A stretch of DNA of 64,000 bases from Pseudomonas sp. A34-9. GTDB taxonomy: Bacteria > Pseudomonadota > Gammaproteobacteria > Pseudomonadales > Pseudomonadaceae. The translations under genes and the position numbers were made by a program. Location: assembly GCF_029543085.1 (NCBI RefSeq), contig NZ_CP119967.1, forward strand, positions 2,506,501 to 2,570,500, in the 5' to 3' direction. Shown here piece after piece: positions 18,581 through 25,138 of the stretch (position 1 is the first letter of the stretch; every line of letters begins with the position of its first letter). Under the pieces are notes generated by a model. The model was not told the origin of the DNA. It saw only the letters and a list, made by a program, of their open reading frames with translations, and searched no databases.

Positions 18581-19166
18581 ATGAAGCTCGACGCACTGGC
18601 CAAGGCCATCACCCTCGCAACCGTTCTGTCCGCCACCAGCTTCGGCGTCCTGGCTGCCGATATTCCGTTGTCCGCCACTGTTGAAGCGGATCAGGTCACC
18701 ACCAAAGTAATCTCCGTCGATGCCGCCAAACCATCAGGTTGTGCTCGAAGGTGCCGAAGGTAAGCCGGTTCACGTTCAACTGAGCGACAAGGCGAAAAAC
18801 CTCGACAATCTCAAGGCCGGCGATCAGGTCAGCATCAAGGTACAGCGTTCTGTCGCCGCTTACCTCGACACCGATGTGGATAAAGGTCTGCCTGGCACTA
18901 CCGAACGTACCGGTGAGTTGCGTAAGGCCCCGGGCAGCGACAACCCCGGTGGCGAAGCGTACCGTCAGGTTCAGGTGCAACTGAAAATCACCAGAATTGA
19001 TTTGAAGAAAAATCAGGTGACCCTGCAAAACCCGGCGGGCGTATCGAAAGTTCTCGAGGTGAAAGAGCCTGAAATTCAAGCCAAGCTGAAAGATCTGAAA
19101 GAAGGACAGAGCGTTATTGTCACTTACACCGATATCTTAGAAGTGACCAGTCAACACGAAAGTTGA
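18581..19166 (+). pseudogene. Periplasmic protein gene broken by a single-base frameshift
   Basis: The ATG at 18581 starts a clear signal peptide (KAITLATVLSATSFGVLA-AD). The frame reads to VISVDAAK and then fails. One base later, in the +1 frame, HQVVLEGAEGKPVHVQLSDK continues to a stop at 19166. Removing one A from the run at 18728-18730 restores VISVDAANHQVVLEG and a continuous protein of about 194 residues. Total length is 3n+1, as expected for a one-base insertion. The mature part is hydrophilic, beta-rich and resembles a small OB-like periplasmic domain; I do not recognise the family. It is either a true pseudogene or an error in a three-A run. Confidence 0.75.
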
Positions 19167-19183
19167 GTTTTAACTCTACAAGG

Positions 19184-19220
19184 TGACTACTCTTGTACAG
19201 TTTTTGTATGAGAGTAGTCA
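19184..19220 (+). other. Hairpin after the frameshifted gene
   Basis: TGACTACTCT (19184-19193) and AGAGTAGTCA (19211-19220) form a perfect 10-bp stem with a 17-nt loop, 17 bp after the stop at 19166. It lacks a following T-run, so it is not a classic terminator; it may be a 3'-end stabiliser or a protein-binding dyad. Confidence 0.45.
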
Positions 19221-19349
19221 TACTATTAGTTCAGCTTGGCGTTTTTGAAAGTCTCGTGAAAGAAATCGTCGATAAATATCTATTAACGTTTTCGTACATA
19301 AATTTCATATTCAAGAATGAGGACATATGCGCCAACTTCTATTAAAATC

Positions 19350-19485
19350 CTTCCCGTTCGCCCAGTGTCAGGGCTCTTTACCGGTGCATGGATTGCCAGG
19401 CCATTACACTGGGCGAACACCTCTTCGGAGTAGTTGTATACAATTTCTGCAAACAAAAAGGGCGACTTTATAGTCGCCCTTTTTG
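19350..19485 (+). ncRNA. Candidate intergenic small RNA
   Basis: A non-coding interval begins just before a perfect 13-bp stem, GTTCGCCCAGTGT (19356-19368) with ACACTGGGCGAAC (19406-19418). An unstructured A-rich stretch follows (about 19440-19454) and it ends in a strong rho-independent terminator. An AT-rich ttctattaaaat about 10-15 bases upstream of the first stem could be a -10 region. The layout (5' stem-loop, single-stranded A-rich linker, terminator) is that of a Hfq-type sRNA. I cannot name the family. Confidence 0.6.
19455..19484. terminator. Bidirectional rho-independent terminator
   Basis: AAAAAGGGCGACT (19455-19467), loop TTAT, AGTCGCCCTTTTT (19472-19484). It is a perfect 13-bp stem with T-runs on both strands. 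It ends the small-RNA candidate on the plus strand and the GT2 gene on the minus strand. Confidence 0.88.
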
Positions 19486-19496
19486 TTGGCCGTACA

Positions 19497-20339
19497 TTAA
19501 ACCGAGGTTTGCGCCTCAGGCTTGCCTTGCTGCCCTTGGAAGCGCTTCAGCGTGGCTTGATACATTTTTGTTCTGCGGTGATTTTCCCCGTAGGTGCCCG
19601 CAGCTGCGACGGTTCCTGACTGGATGTGATCCAGATAGCTGAAAATCTTGCGCGGCGACAGAAACTTGATGCCATAGCCCAGGCTGCTCATTCGGTCTTG
19701 CAGCGCATAACCCGGTACCTGCTCATCCATGCAGAAGTGCAGGCCCAGGGACTTCATCAAACGCGCATTCCACAATGTGCAGAAACTTTTCAGATGAGTT
19801 TCTTTGTAGGGTCTAGGCATTTTCGAGCGCAGGCCCAGACGCACTTTTGCTTTACGGACATAGTGCTTGCAGAAACGCGAAGTTAAACGCCAAGTGTCAC
19901 GCACAATCCCCCGATTGAGTTGTTCGACACAACCGACTGCGGCCATATCCGGTTTTTTTGTGCATTCGCGCATCATCATTGCAAACACTTCCTTGTCGTA
20001 GACAAAGGTATCGGTGTGCAACAGAAACAGATAATCGGTGTCGACTTTTTCCAGCGCCAGATCCAGTGCTTTACCGTGTGCAATATGGCCGGGTTCCTTG
20101 CCTGGCGAAGGCCGTTCGATCAAGTTGATCCAGTCGAGCGAGCGCAAGTAATCCACACTGGCATCCGCCGAATCGTTATCCACCACCCACACCGGAATGC
20201 GCTGTTCCTGGACATGCTCACGCAAAAGCTCGAGGCACATTCGGGTGATGTCCGGGGTTTTGTAATTTACCAAGACAAGGCTGAAATTCGACGCTGGCTG
20301 GGTTGGTAAATCAAACGCTTTCATGTCAGAAGGACTCAT
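19497..20339 (-). CDS. Glycosyltransferase family 2 (stand-alone)
   Basis: A 280-residue soluble GT2: NFSLVLVNYKTPDITRMCLELL, WVVDNDSADAS, YLFLLHTDTFVYD (the DxD position reads HTDT) and a cysteine-containing C-terminal part. It resembles rhamnosyl- or unknown-sugar transferases rather than the processive membrane type. ATG at 20339; MKAFDLP at 20324 is an alternative. It has no glycan genes beside it, so it may act on lipopolysaccharide or another surface glycan. It ends 12 bp from the terminator at 19455-19484. Confidence 0.8.
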   Translation of the reverse strand: MSPSDMKAFDLPTQPASNFSLVLVNYKTPDITRMCLELLREHVQEQRIPVWVVDNDSADASVDYLRSLDWINLIERPSPGKEPGHIAHGKALDLALEKVDTDYLFLLHTDTFVYDKEVFAMMMRECTKKPDMAAVGCVEQLNRGIVRDTWRLTSRFCKHYVRKAKVRLGLRSKMPRPYKETHLKSFCTLWNARLMKSLGLHFCMDEQVPGYALQDRMSSLGYGIKFLSPRKIFSYLDHIQSGTVAAAGTYGENHRRTKMYQATLKRFQGQQGKPEAQTSV

Positions 20340-20551
20340 CTGCGATACAAGGGCGACAGGGTTTCGTGGCCGCGATCGTAGCGAGGCAACCTTAGTCGAA
20401 CCTTAATTTGCCGATAGGCTGGCTAGCAGAGTGTGTCGAATTGAGACCGCTGGTCTTATGAAATGCATGAGGTGCTGCCGGTCATTAGCGGATAAAATGC
20501 GCACCCCTCTCACGGTTCAAGGAAGAAACGGCGCGCGCCGTTGTGTCACGG

Positions 20552-21373
20552 ATGAAACCACTTTCCCTTTACCACCCGGCCCTGTACTGGCTGCGCGTGT
20601 GGCAAAAAAGACTGTTCCGCCAGATTGCCTGGCGCTGTTCCGGCAAACGCTACGCACGCCCCGTCGCCGTAGCCGAGCGTCTGCCATTTCGCTACCTCAA
20701 ACACACCTCGAAACTCATCCGCAAACTCGGCGACTCCGACCTCGCCCTGCAACACAACAAAGTCATCAACCTGAAACTCGCCGTCGCCGCCATCGACAGC
20801 GTCATCATCGCCCCCGGCGAACACTTCTCCTTCTGCCGCCTCGTCGGCCGCCCGACTGTGAAGCGCGGCTACGTTGAAGGCATGGAACTGTCTTTCGGCG
20901 AGGCACGACGCGGGGTAGGCGGTGGCATTTGCCAACTGAGCAACCTGATTCACTGGATGGCCATCCATTCACCGCTGGTGGTGGTTGAACGCTCCAACCA
21001 CAGCTTCGACCCGTTTCCAGATGAAGGGCGGGTGCTGCCGTTCGGCTCTGGCGCGGCGATTTTCTATAACTACGTTGATCTGGTGCTGCATAACCCGACG
21101 GATCGGCACTTTCAGCTGAAGTTGAACGTCGGCGAGACACAACTCGAAGGGGAGTTGTTGTGTGATCGGGTTAGGGAATATCGCTATCACGTGTTTCAAG
21201 AGGCGCATCGGTTTGTGCGGGAGGGGGTAAGCGTTTATCGGGAGAATGAGATTTGGCGGGAGGTGCGGGAGAAGGGGCAGGTTGGGGAATTGGTGGAGAG
21301 GGTGAGGTTGTATCGGAATCGGGTGGTGGTTAAGTATGAGGTGGCAGAAAGCCTCATTGCGGCGGAACGTTGA
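20552..21373 (+). CDS. VanW family protein
   Basis: A 273-residue protein with the VanW core: IAPGEHFSFCRLVGRPTVKRGYVEGMELSFGEARRGVGGGICQLSNLIHWMAIHSPLVVVERSNHSFDPFPDEGRVLPFGSGAAIFYNYVDL. The GGGICQLSN and RSNHSFDPFPD motifs are the family hallmarks. VanW was named from enterococcal vancomycin-resistance clusters but its biochemical role is unknown. No signal peptide. The ATG at 20552 is chosen; GTG at 20543 is in frame. The last 200 bp are unusually G-rich with a simple gagg/gtgg texture. Confidence 0.88.
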   Translation: MKPLSLYHPALYWLRVWQKRLFRQIAWRCSGKRYARPVAVAERLPFRYLKHTSKLIRKLGDSDLALQHNKVINLKLAVAAIDSVIIAPGEHFSFCRLVGRPTVKRGYVEGMELSFGEARRGVGGGICQLSNLIHWMAIHSPLVVVERSNHSFDPFPDEGRVLPFGSGAAIFYNYVDLVLHNPTDRHFQLKLNVGETQLEGELLCDRVREYRYHVFQEAHRFVREGVSVYRENEIWREVREKGQVGELVERVRLYRNRVVVKYEVAESLIAAER

Positions 21374-21427
21374 GGCGAGAATGTGCCAGCGCTTTCTGTC
21401 GTTATATACGTGAGGAACGCTTGGCCA

Positions 21428-21586
21428 TCATGAGTCAAACATGAAGGACTCGATTTTCTCAACAAATGCCCATGATTCTGGAGTCGATGCACAAAAAACA
21501 GTAAAACTCATAAAATCCGGAGTCAGTGAGTTTGCTGGCTGTTCACACAGCTGGATGCCTGATTCGCAAGTGTAAAAAATGTTCAT
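21428..21586 (-). CDS. 52-residue protein of unknown function (possible orphan immunity or remnant)
   Basis: ATG at 21586, stop at 21428; it begins MNIFYTCESGIQLCEQPANS and contains STPESWAFVEKIESFM. The composition is protein-like and differs from the AT-rich spacer around it. It is the last item of the minus-strand toxin/immunity array. No clear ribosome site is visible. It may be a truncated larger protein. Not recognised. Confidence 0.4.
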   Translation of the reverse strand: MNIFYTCESGIQLCEQPANSLTPDFMSFTVFCASTPESWAFVEKIESFMFDS

Positions 21587-21680
21587 TTTTGTTGTCTCTG
21601 ATTTTATTCGGTGTCAATGAATGTTCTGTATCTGTTGAATATAGTAAGGCGGATCAAGAAAGGAGGCAGATTTTTTAGTG

Positions 21681-21781
21681 TAGAAAATAAATCTGTCCCC
21701 TTTCTTCTTTGATTTCTAAGGGAAATCGGGGATCCCTCAGGGTAGGTTACTTTCTGAATAATAAACCGTAGTCTGTCCCCA
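21681..21781. repeat. Repeat block with IS4-end-like sequences
   Basis: Three short elements lie close together: tagaaaataaatctgtcccc (21681-21700), ggggatccctcaggg (about 21729-21743), which equals part of the right inverted repeat of the IS4 element at 25139-26482, and aaaccgtagtctgtcccc (21763-21780), which matches aaaccgtggtatgtcccc at 24539-24556. They look like solo insertion-sequence ends marking the boundary of a module. Confidence 0.6.
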
Positions 21782-21797
21782 TTAGCGCGATTGTTGT

Positions 21798-22186
21798 TTA
21801 AAGTGGATAATCGCATCGCCATGGGGGGGTAAACAATTCTGGATTGATTTTTAATGTGGCCAGGGATGTGTTTATTTCTTCCTCAGAATCCATGGTTTTT
21901 ATTTCAGATATGATGATGTCTCTGTCGTCAAGTCCGTCGTTTGTGTTGATTTTTTCGACGGGTATCGTAAATATTATTAGTGCATATTTTGAGTTTTTTG
22001 AGTTGTTAATAAAATCGAAATATTGGTGTGGGCCCTCTGTAAATTGATATTTATAAATTGCGTATATTGAAATCCATTTTCTCAGTAGTGGGTCTTCGGA
22101 TATTATTTCCTGGGCGATAATGTCGTAACCCGTTCCATCGAGACCATACCATACACCTCGTGGGATTTTTTTTTCTGTTCTGTCAT
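21798..22186 (-). CDS. Putative orphan immunity protein (start disturbed by an A9 run)
   Basis: About 130 residues, AT-rich, with VWYGLDGTGYDIIAQEIISE, then KYALIIFTIPVEKIN and a C-terminal PELFTPPWRCDYPL. Small, acidic and single-domain, as expected of an immunity protein, but no family recognised. An ATG at 22186 overlaps the stop of the decayed toxin tip before it (ATGA), yet it is out of frame. A change of A9 to A10 (or A7) at 22166-22174 would give MTEQKKKIPRGVW in frame. As written, only a TTG at 22199 starts the frame. So either phase slippage, a decayed start or a base-count error. Confidence 0.5.
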
Positions 22187-22436
22187 TTTTGACCTTCAAA
22201 TAGGTTTGGCCAATGGATTCGAATTACTTTTCCATCTTTCGGGTACAGTTGCAAGTGTGGTGTAGCCGCATGTGGGTCAGTAGGGCTATGATTTGCTATA
22301 TAAACTTTTCTAGTCTAAAAATTAGATGCCGGCGTATCATCCCAATGGTAATAAGACTCTTTGCCTTGAGGGTTTTAAAAGTAATCCTTCGCGGTTGTCG
22401 AGTTGAATTCTTCGGCATTTCTATATCCTTGGTCTA
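22183..22436 (-). pseudogene. Decayed Rhs/polymorphic toxin C-terminal tip
   Basis: On the minus strand one frame reads DQGYRNAEEFNSTTAKDYF, a TAA (22375-22377), NPQGKESYYHWDDTPASNF, a TAG (22315-22317), then SPTDPHAATPHLQLYPKDGK and a stop at 22183 that overlaps the next ATG. The final PHLQLYPKDGK-type ending is common in small secreted nuclease toxins. Two in-frame stops show it is dead. Its upstream edge coincides with a copy of the ggacagatttattt repeat. The specific toxin family is not identified. Confidence 0.6.
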
Positions 22437-22460
22437 CGAGAAAATAAATCTGTCCTCTTT
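22437..22460. repeat. Dispersed aaataaatctgtcc repeat copy
   Basis: gagaaaataaatctgtcctc is close to the copies at 21681 and 23649. It lies exactly at the upstream end of the decayed toxin tip. Confidence 0.6.
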
Positions 22461-22570
22461 TTAATTGCCCGCTTTTTTATTTTTTATTATTGTAATGATA
22501 AGCAGGAAATAGACCTGCAGTTTTCGAAAGTTGCATTTTTATGAAGGGTTTATTCTCGACTGCATAAAGA

Positions 22571-22876
22571 TTACGCTGTTTTTATTAGATTCAGGGCGTG
22601 ATCTAGCGCTTTTTCAAGTTCGGCCCAAGTTTTCGCACTTTCGCTGTATATGGGCGACTTCCAGTTTTTATCTGAGATTAGCGATATTCTAAAGGCGCCA
22701 TTTTCGCTGAATTCTGGGTGCCATCCAATATCTATTATTTGTTCGGGTGGCAGCGATGCCTGTAAAAGGTCCTCTTTTAGTTCCTCGGTTATAAGTGCGA
22801 TGTCGGATCCAGTTAATGTGGAGAGATCGTCGAAGGTTATTGTTCCTCCGAACGTTATTATCTTATTCATGTTCAT
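22571..22876 (-). CDS. Small putative immunity protein
   Basis: A 101-residue acidic protein: MNMNKIITFGGTITFDDLST .. IIDIGWHPEFSENGAFRISLIS .. SAKTWAELEKALDHALNLIK. The beta-strand start and C-terminal helix suggest a compact alpha/beta fold. AAGAGG lies upstream; ATG at 22876 or 22870. It sits in the minus-strand array of immunity-like genes between an IS4 remnant and a decayed toxin tip. Family not recognised; immunity role is from context. Confidence 0.55.
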   Translation of the reverse strand: MNMNKIITFGGTITFDDLSTLTGSDIALITEELKEDLLQASLPPEQIIDIGWHPEFSENGAFRISLISDKNWKSPIYSESAKTWAELEKALDHALNLIKTA

Positions 22877-22955
22877 CGCTCATTTTTTCCTCTTTGTTAG
22901 TTTTTTGAAAAAAAGGGGCTGGAAAATTGGCGTAGGTGCATAGAGTTCGGAGGCA

Positions 22956-23056
22956 GCGAAGACTGGGGAAGATTGGAAAAAGCTTTGCGCGATGAGGTGC
23001 ATCATCAGGCCCAGAACCTAGAGTGGATTTGTGGGTATCCCCCAGGGTTTGTCCCC
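22956..23056 (+). pseudogene. Remnant 3' end of a second IS4-family transposase
   Basis: In one plus-strand frame this reads RLEKALRDEVHHQAQ, matching RLEHALRDEVHQQAHALG at the end of the complete IS4 transposase at 25259-26452. A diverged right inverted repeat follows (gtgggtatcccccagggttt then gtcccc). The rest of the element is gone. It shows that an IS4 relative inserted here before and mostly decayed. Confidence 0.75.
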
Positions 23057-23077
23057 GATTACGCTCGAATATGGCTT

Positions 23078-23371
23078 TTAGGGCTTCCAGAATTTAATTT
23101 CTTCCAAGTGGCGCTCTATATCATCCATATCATCATCTCCAAGTGTTGAGTCAAAGTTCTTGCTGATGATTTTTCTTACTTTGGCAAGGCGCTGAGTAAC
23201 CTTTTCATTATCAATAAAGTCGGTGGTGGCCTTTCGGTAATCTTCGACGGGTTTGTCCGCGTAGTAGCTTCCCATTTTGTGTAGTGAAATTAGGATGAAC
23301 TCGATGTCTGCTAGAACTTCGAGTGCATCTTTTCCATTAACTATTATCTGTTTGTTTTTTTCTAGCATCAT
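23078..23371 (-). CDS. Small putative immunity protein
   Basis: A 97-residue mostly helical, charged protein: KQIIVNGKDALEVLADIEFILISLHKMGSYYADKPVEDYRKATTDFIDNEKVTQRLAKVRK. Its ATG at 23371 overlaps the stop of a decayed toxin tip (ATGA), the arrangement seen for toxin/immunity pairs. GC content is well below the flanking chromosome. Family not recognised. Confidence 0.6.
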   Translation of the reverse strand: MMLEKNKQIIVNGKDALEVLADIEFILISLHKMGSYYADKPVEDYRKATTDFIDNEKVTQRLAKVRKIISKNFDSTLGDDDMDDIERHLEEIKFWKP

Positions 23372-23620
23372 TTCCGCCGGTTGAATGTTGGATTTTCTAG
23401 CTTCGCATTTTCTTTGATCGTAAGCGCCATTGTGCCGTATCTAGGGTTTTTTAACCATCCAGTTGAGAGTCCGGCACGTCTGTTTCAATGTGGTCTCTGC
23501 CACGTCCTCTGCCAATTTAATACTTATCTTCAGTCTCAAGTTGGCTTAATGGCTTTTTTTGGCAGGTACCATGTAGACACGATTGTTGTCCTAAGCTTGG
23601 ATTGCTCCATCACGTTTGAC
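23368..23620 (-). pseudogene. Decayed toxin C-terminal tip
   Basis: The minus strand gives GRGRGRDHIETDVPDSQLDG in one frame, and after a shift near the T6 run at 23447-23452 LKNPRYGTMALTIKENAKL and NPTFNRRK in another, ending at a stop (23368) that overlaps the next ATG. Upstream it is bounded by the ggacag repeat at 23622. The frame break shows it is not functional. Toxin family unknown. Confidence 0.5.
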
Positions 23621-23621
23621 G

Positions 23622-23673
23622 AAAAGGGACAGACTTATTTTCAGTTTGTAGAAAATAAATCTATTCACTTTTT
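23622..23673. repeat. Inverted pair of the ggacagatttatttt repeat
   Basis: aaaagggacagacttatttt (23622-23641) and tagaaaataaatctattcac (23649-23668) are an imperfect inverted pair with a short spacer. The two arms resemble the single copies at 21681 and 22437 and the IS4 left end at 25139. Confidence 0.6.
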
Positions 23674-23842
23674 AGTCAGGATTACTTCCGGCGTTCACGC
23701 GATTGCCCTACCACTACAGTTCGGTGATATAGTCATCCTGTAGTTGTGGTGTTTCTCTCCAGCAGGTTGACGAAGTTCAAGCAGTGTCCGTACTTATAGA
23801 GGCTTTTTATTCGTCTAAAAAACTCAGACTTTCAGTTTTGTA

Positions 23843-24265
23843 TTAGGAAGCCTGATTTTGTGATTTTTTTAGTAGGTTTTTGAGTTCAGGGTAAGATTCA
23901 ACTTCTTCATCGGTTAGATTGTCTATGATTCGCTGAATTTTATTAGAGTATTTCTCCTCAATAACTACTTCAGTCCAATCAAGTTCGGAAGCTGCGGCGA
24001 TTGCTACCTCGGAGAACCTGGAGTCAAGAAGTTTTTTTAATAGCTCTATCGCTTCGGGCGATCGCAACTCTCCGAGAGCAGTAGCGCTTCTTTCTTGCCA
24101 GTATTCCTCTTTTAAAAGAATTGTTTCATCAAGTTGTTGCCAGTCCATGGCGTTAAATTTCCCTAAAACGCCATGAGCTACCTGTTCAGTAATGTACTCG
24201 TTCCAATTTGAGTCTTTATTCGCTCCAAGCCAGTAGTTATATTCTTCGTAAACTTTGCTGCTCAT
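23843..24265 (-). CDS. Putative immunity protein with HEAT-like helices
   Basis: A 140-residue acidic protein. ERSATALGELRSPEAIELLKKLLDSRFSEVAIAAASEL has the spacing of two HEAT/Armadillo-type helical repeats, a fold used by several contact-dependent and type VI immunity proteins. It starts 13 bp after the stop of a toxin-tip fragment (24279-24470) on the same strand. Immunity function is inferred from context. Confidence 0.6.
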   Translation of the reverse strand: MSSKVYEEYNYWLGANKDSNWNEYITEQVAHGVLGKFNAMDWQQLDETILLKEEYWQERSATALGELRSPEAIELLKKLLDSRFSEVAIAAASELDWTEVVIEEKYSNKIQRIIDNLTDEEVESYPELKNLLKKSQNQAS

Positions 24266-24278
24266 GATTGATCTCGAC

Positions 24279-24470
24279 TTAAATTGGTGGGGACATAGGC
24301 GAATCGCCGGCCGGGAATGAAGAGGTTACAACTCCGTTGTCTTTCAGTATCTGCCACTGCACACCGTCAACTGTTTTGGTGTGTAGGGTAGTTTTAACTC
24401 CATCCATTTCTCGCATAAGAACACCTGGTGTTGCGGCTACATCATCAGTAACCCAAAGTATTTTATTCAA
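24279..24470 (-). pseudogene. Truncated toxin C-terminal tip fragment
   Basis: A 63-codon open frame with no good start: ILWVTDDVAATPGVLMREMDG .. GVQWQILKDNGVVTSSFPAG .. PMSPPI. It ends 13 bp before the immunity-like gene. The late VQWQILKDNGVVTSSFP pattern resembles C-terminal strands of small nuclease toxins. A stop a few codons upstream of 24470 cuts it off from any Rhs core. Confidence 0.5.
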
Positions 24471-24538
24471 GGATAGACCTTGTTAAATGCCGAGAAAGGG
24501 GAGAGGTTCCAGAGGGTAGATTATAGACACAAAAAAAG

Positions 24539-24562
24539 AAACCGTGGTATGTCCCCGTTTTG
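24539..24562. repeat. Repeat copy (aaaccgtggtatgtcccc)
   Basis: Matches aaaccgtagtctgtcccc at 21763-21780 at 16 of 18 positions. It lies between two toxin/immunity modules. Confidence 0.55.
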
Positions 24563-24609
24563 TCTCATTGCAATTGTAGTTTTTCTCCTTTGAGTTGTAG
24601 TTTTATTTT

Positions 24610-25041
24610 CTAAATTTTCTGAACTGGATACGTGTCGCCCGTTATTGCAATTGATCTTCCATCTGATTTTATGTCTTCGATGCTGTTAATAACTACTTCA
24701 AGTTCTCTTGAGTTGGGGAGTAGAAAGTAAAAAAGCTCGAAGTAAAGATAATTTTTTATAAGGTTGGCAGCCAAATTGTGATGGTCTTTTAAAATTTCAT
24801 TAAAGGTTGGGTAACCTAGTTTTTTTAGTTCGAGAATGTCAGCGTAGCCTTGCTCAGAGTCATCAATTTTGCATTCGGCAATAAATGAGTTTGCATGGTT
24901 GATGAAGTTTTCCGGGAATTCATCGTTGTTTATTGTCATTTCGTATTTTTTTGTTTCGAGAATTAATTTCTCGCCGAAGCCAAGGCTCCTGTAAGTGACC
25001 GTGTTTAGATTGACTTCTGCGCCGGCTGATTTAAATATCAT
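24610..25041 (-). CDS. Putative immunity protein
   Basis: A 143-residue acidic protein: MIFKSAGAEVNLNTVTYRSL .. FPENFINHANSFIAECKIDD .. IKNYLYFELFYFLLPNSREL .. GRSIAITGDTYPVQ. No signal peptide; one aromatic-rich helix. Its ATG at 25041 overlaps the stop of a toxin-tip remnant. Family not recognised, assignment from context. Confidence 0.6.
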   Translation of the reverse strand: MIFKSAGAEVNLNTVTYRSLGFGEKLILETKKYEMTINNDEFPENFINHANSFIAECKIDDSEQGYADILELKKLGYPTFNEILKDHHNLAANLIKNYLYFELFYFLLPNSRELEVVINSIEDIKSDGRSIAITGDTYPVQKI

Positions 25042-25127
25042 GGAAATTCTCTAGTTGGTATTAGCATGATCGTACCATCCTCTTTAAGCGTTATTGAACC
25101 TGATGATCTATAAGCTTCACCTGCTTT
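25038..25127 (-). pseudogene. Toxin C-terminal tip remnant
   Basis: Reads KAGEAYRSSGSITLKEDGTI and MLIPTREFP to a stop at 25038 that overlaps the immunity ATG (ATGA). A TAG lies directly upstream, and 10 bp further the IS4 left end begins, so the IS insertion probably cut the original toxin gene here. Confidence 0.5.
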
Positions 25128-25138
25128 CTAGGAGAAAA

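Noticed and set aside
19388..19642. 84-residue plus-strand frame across the small-RNA candidate
   Set aside because: It reads through a strong terminator and into the antisense of the GT2 gene.
23381..23743. 120-residue plus-strand open frame in the toxin/immunity array
   Set aside because: It crosses a repeat and the antisense tip remnant; no motifs or ribosome site.
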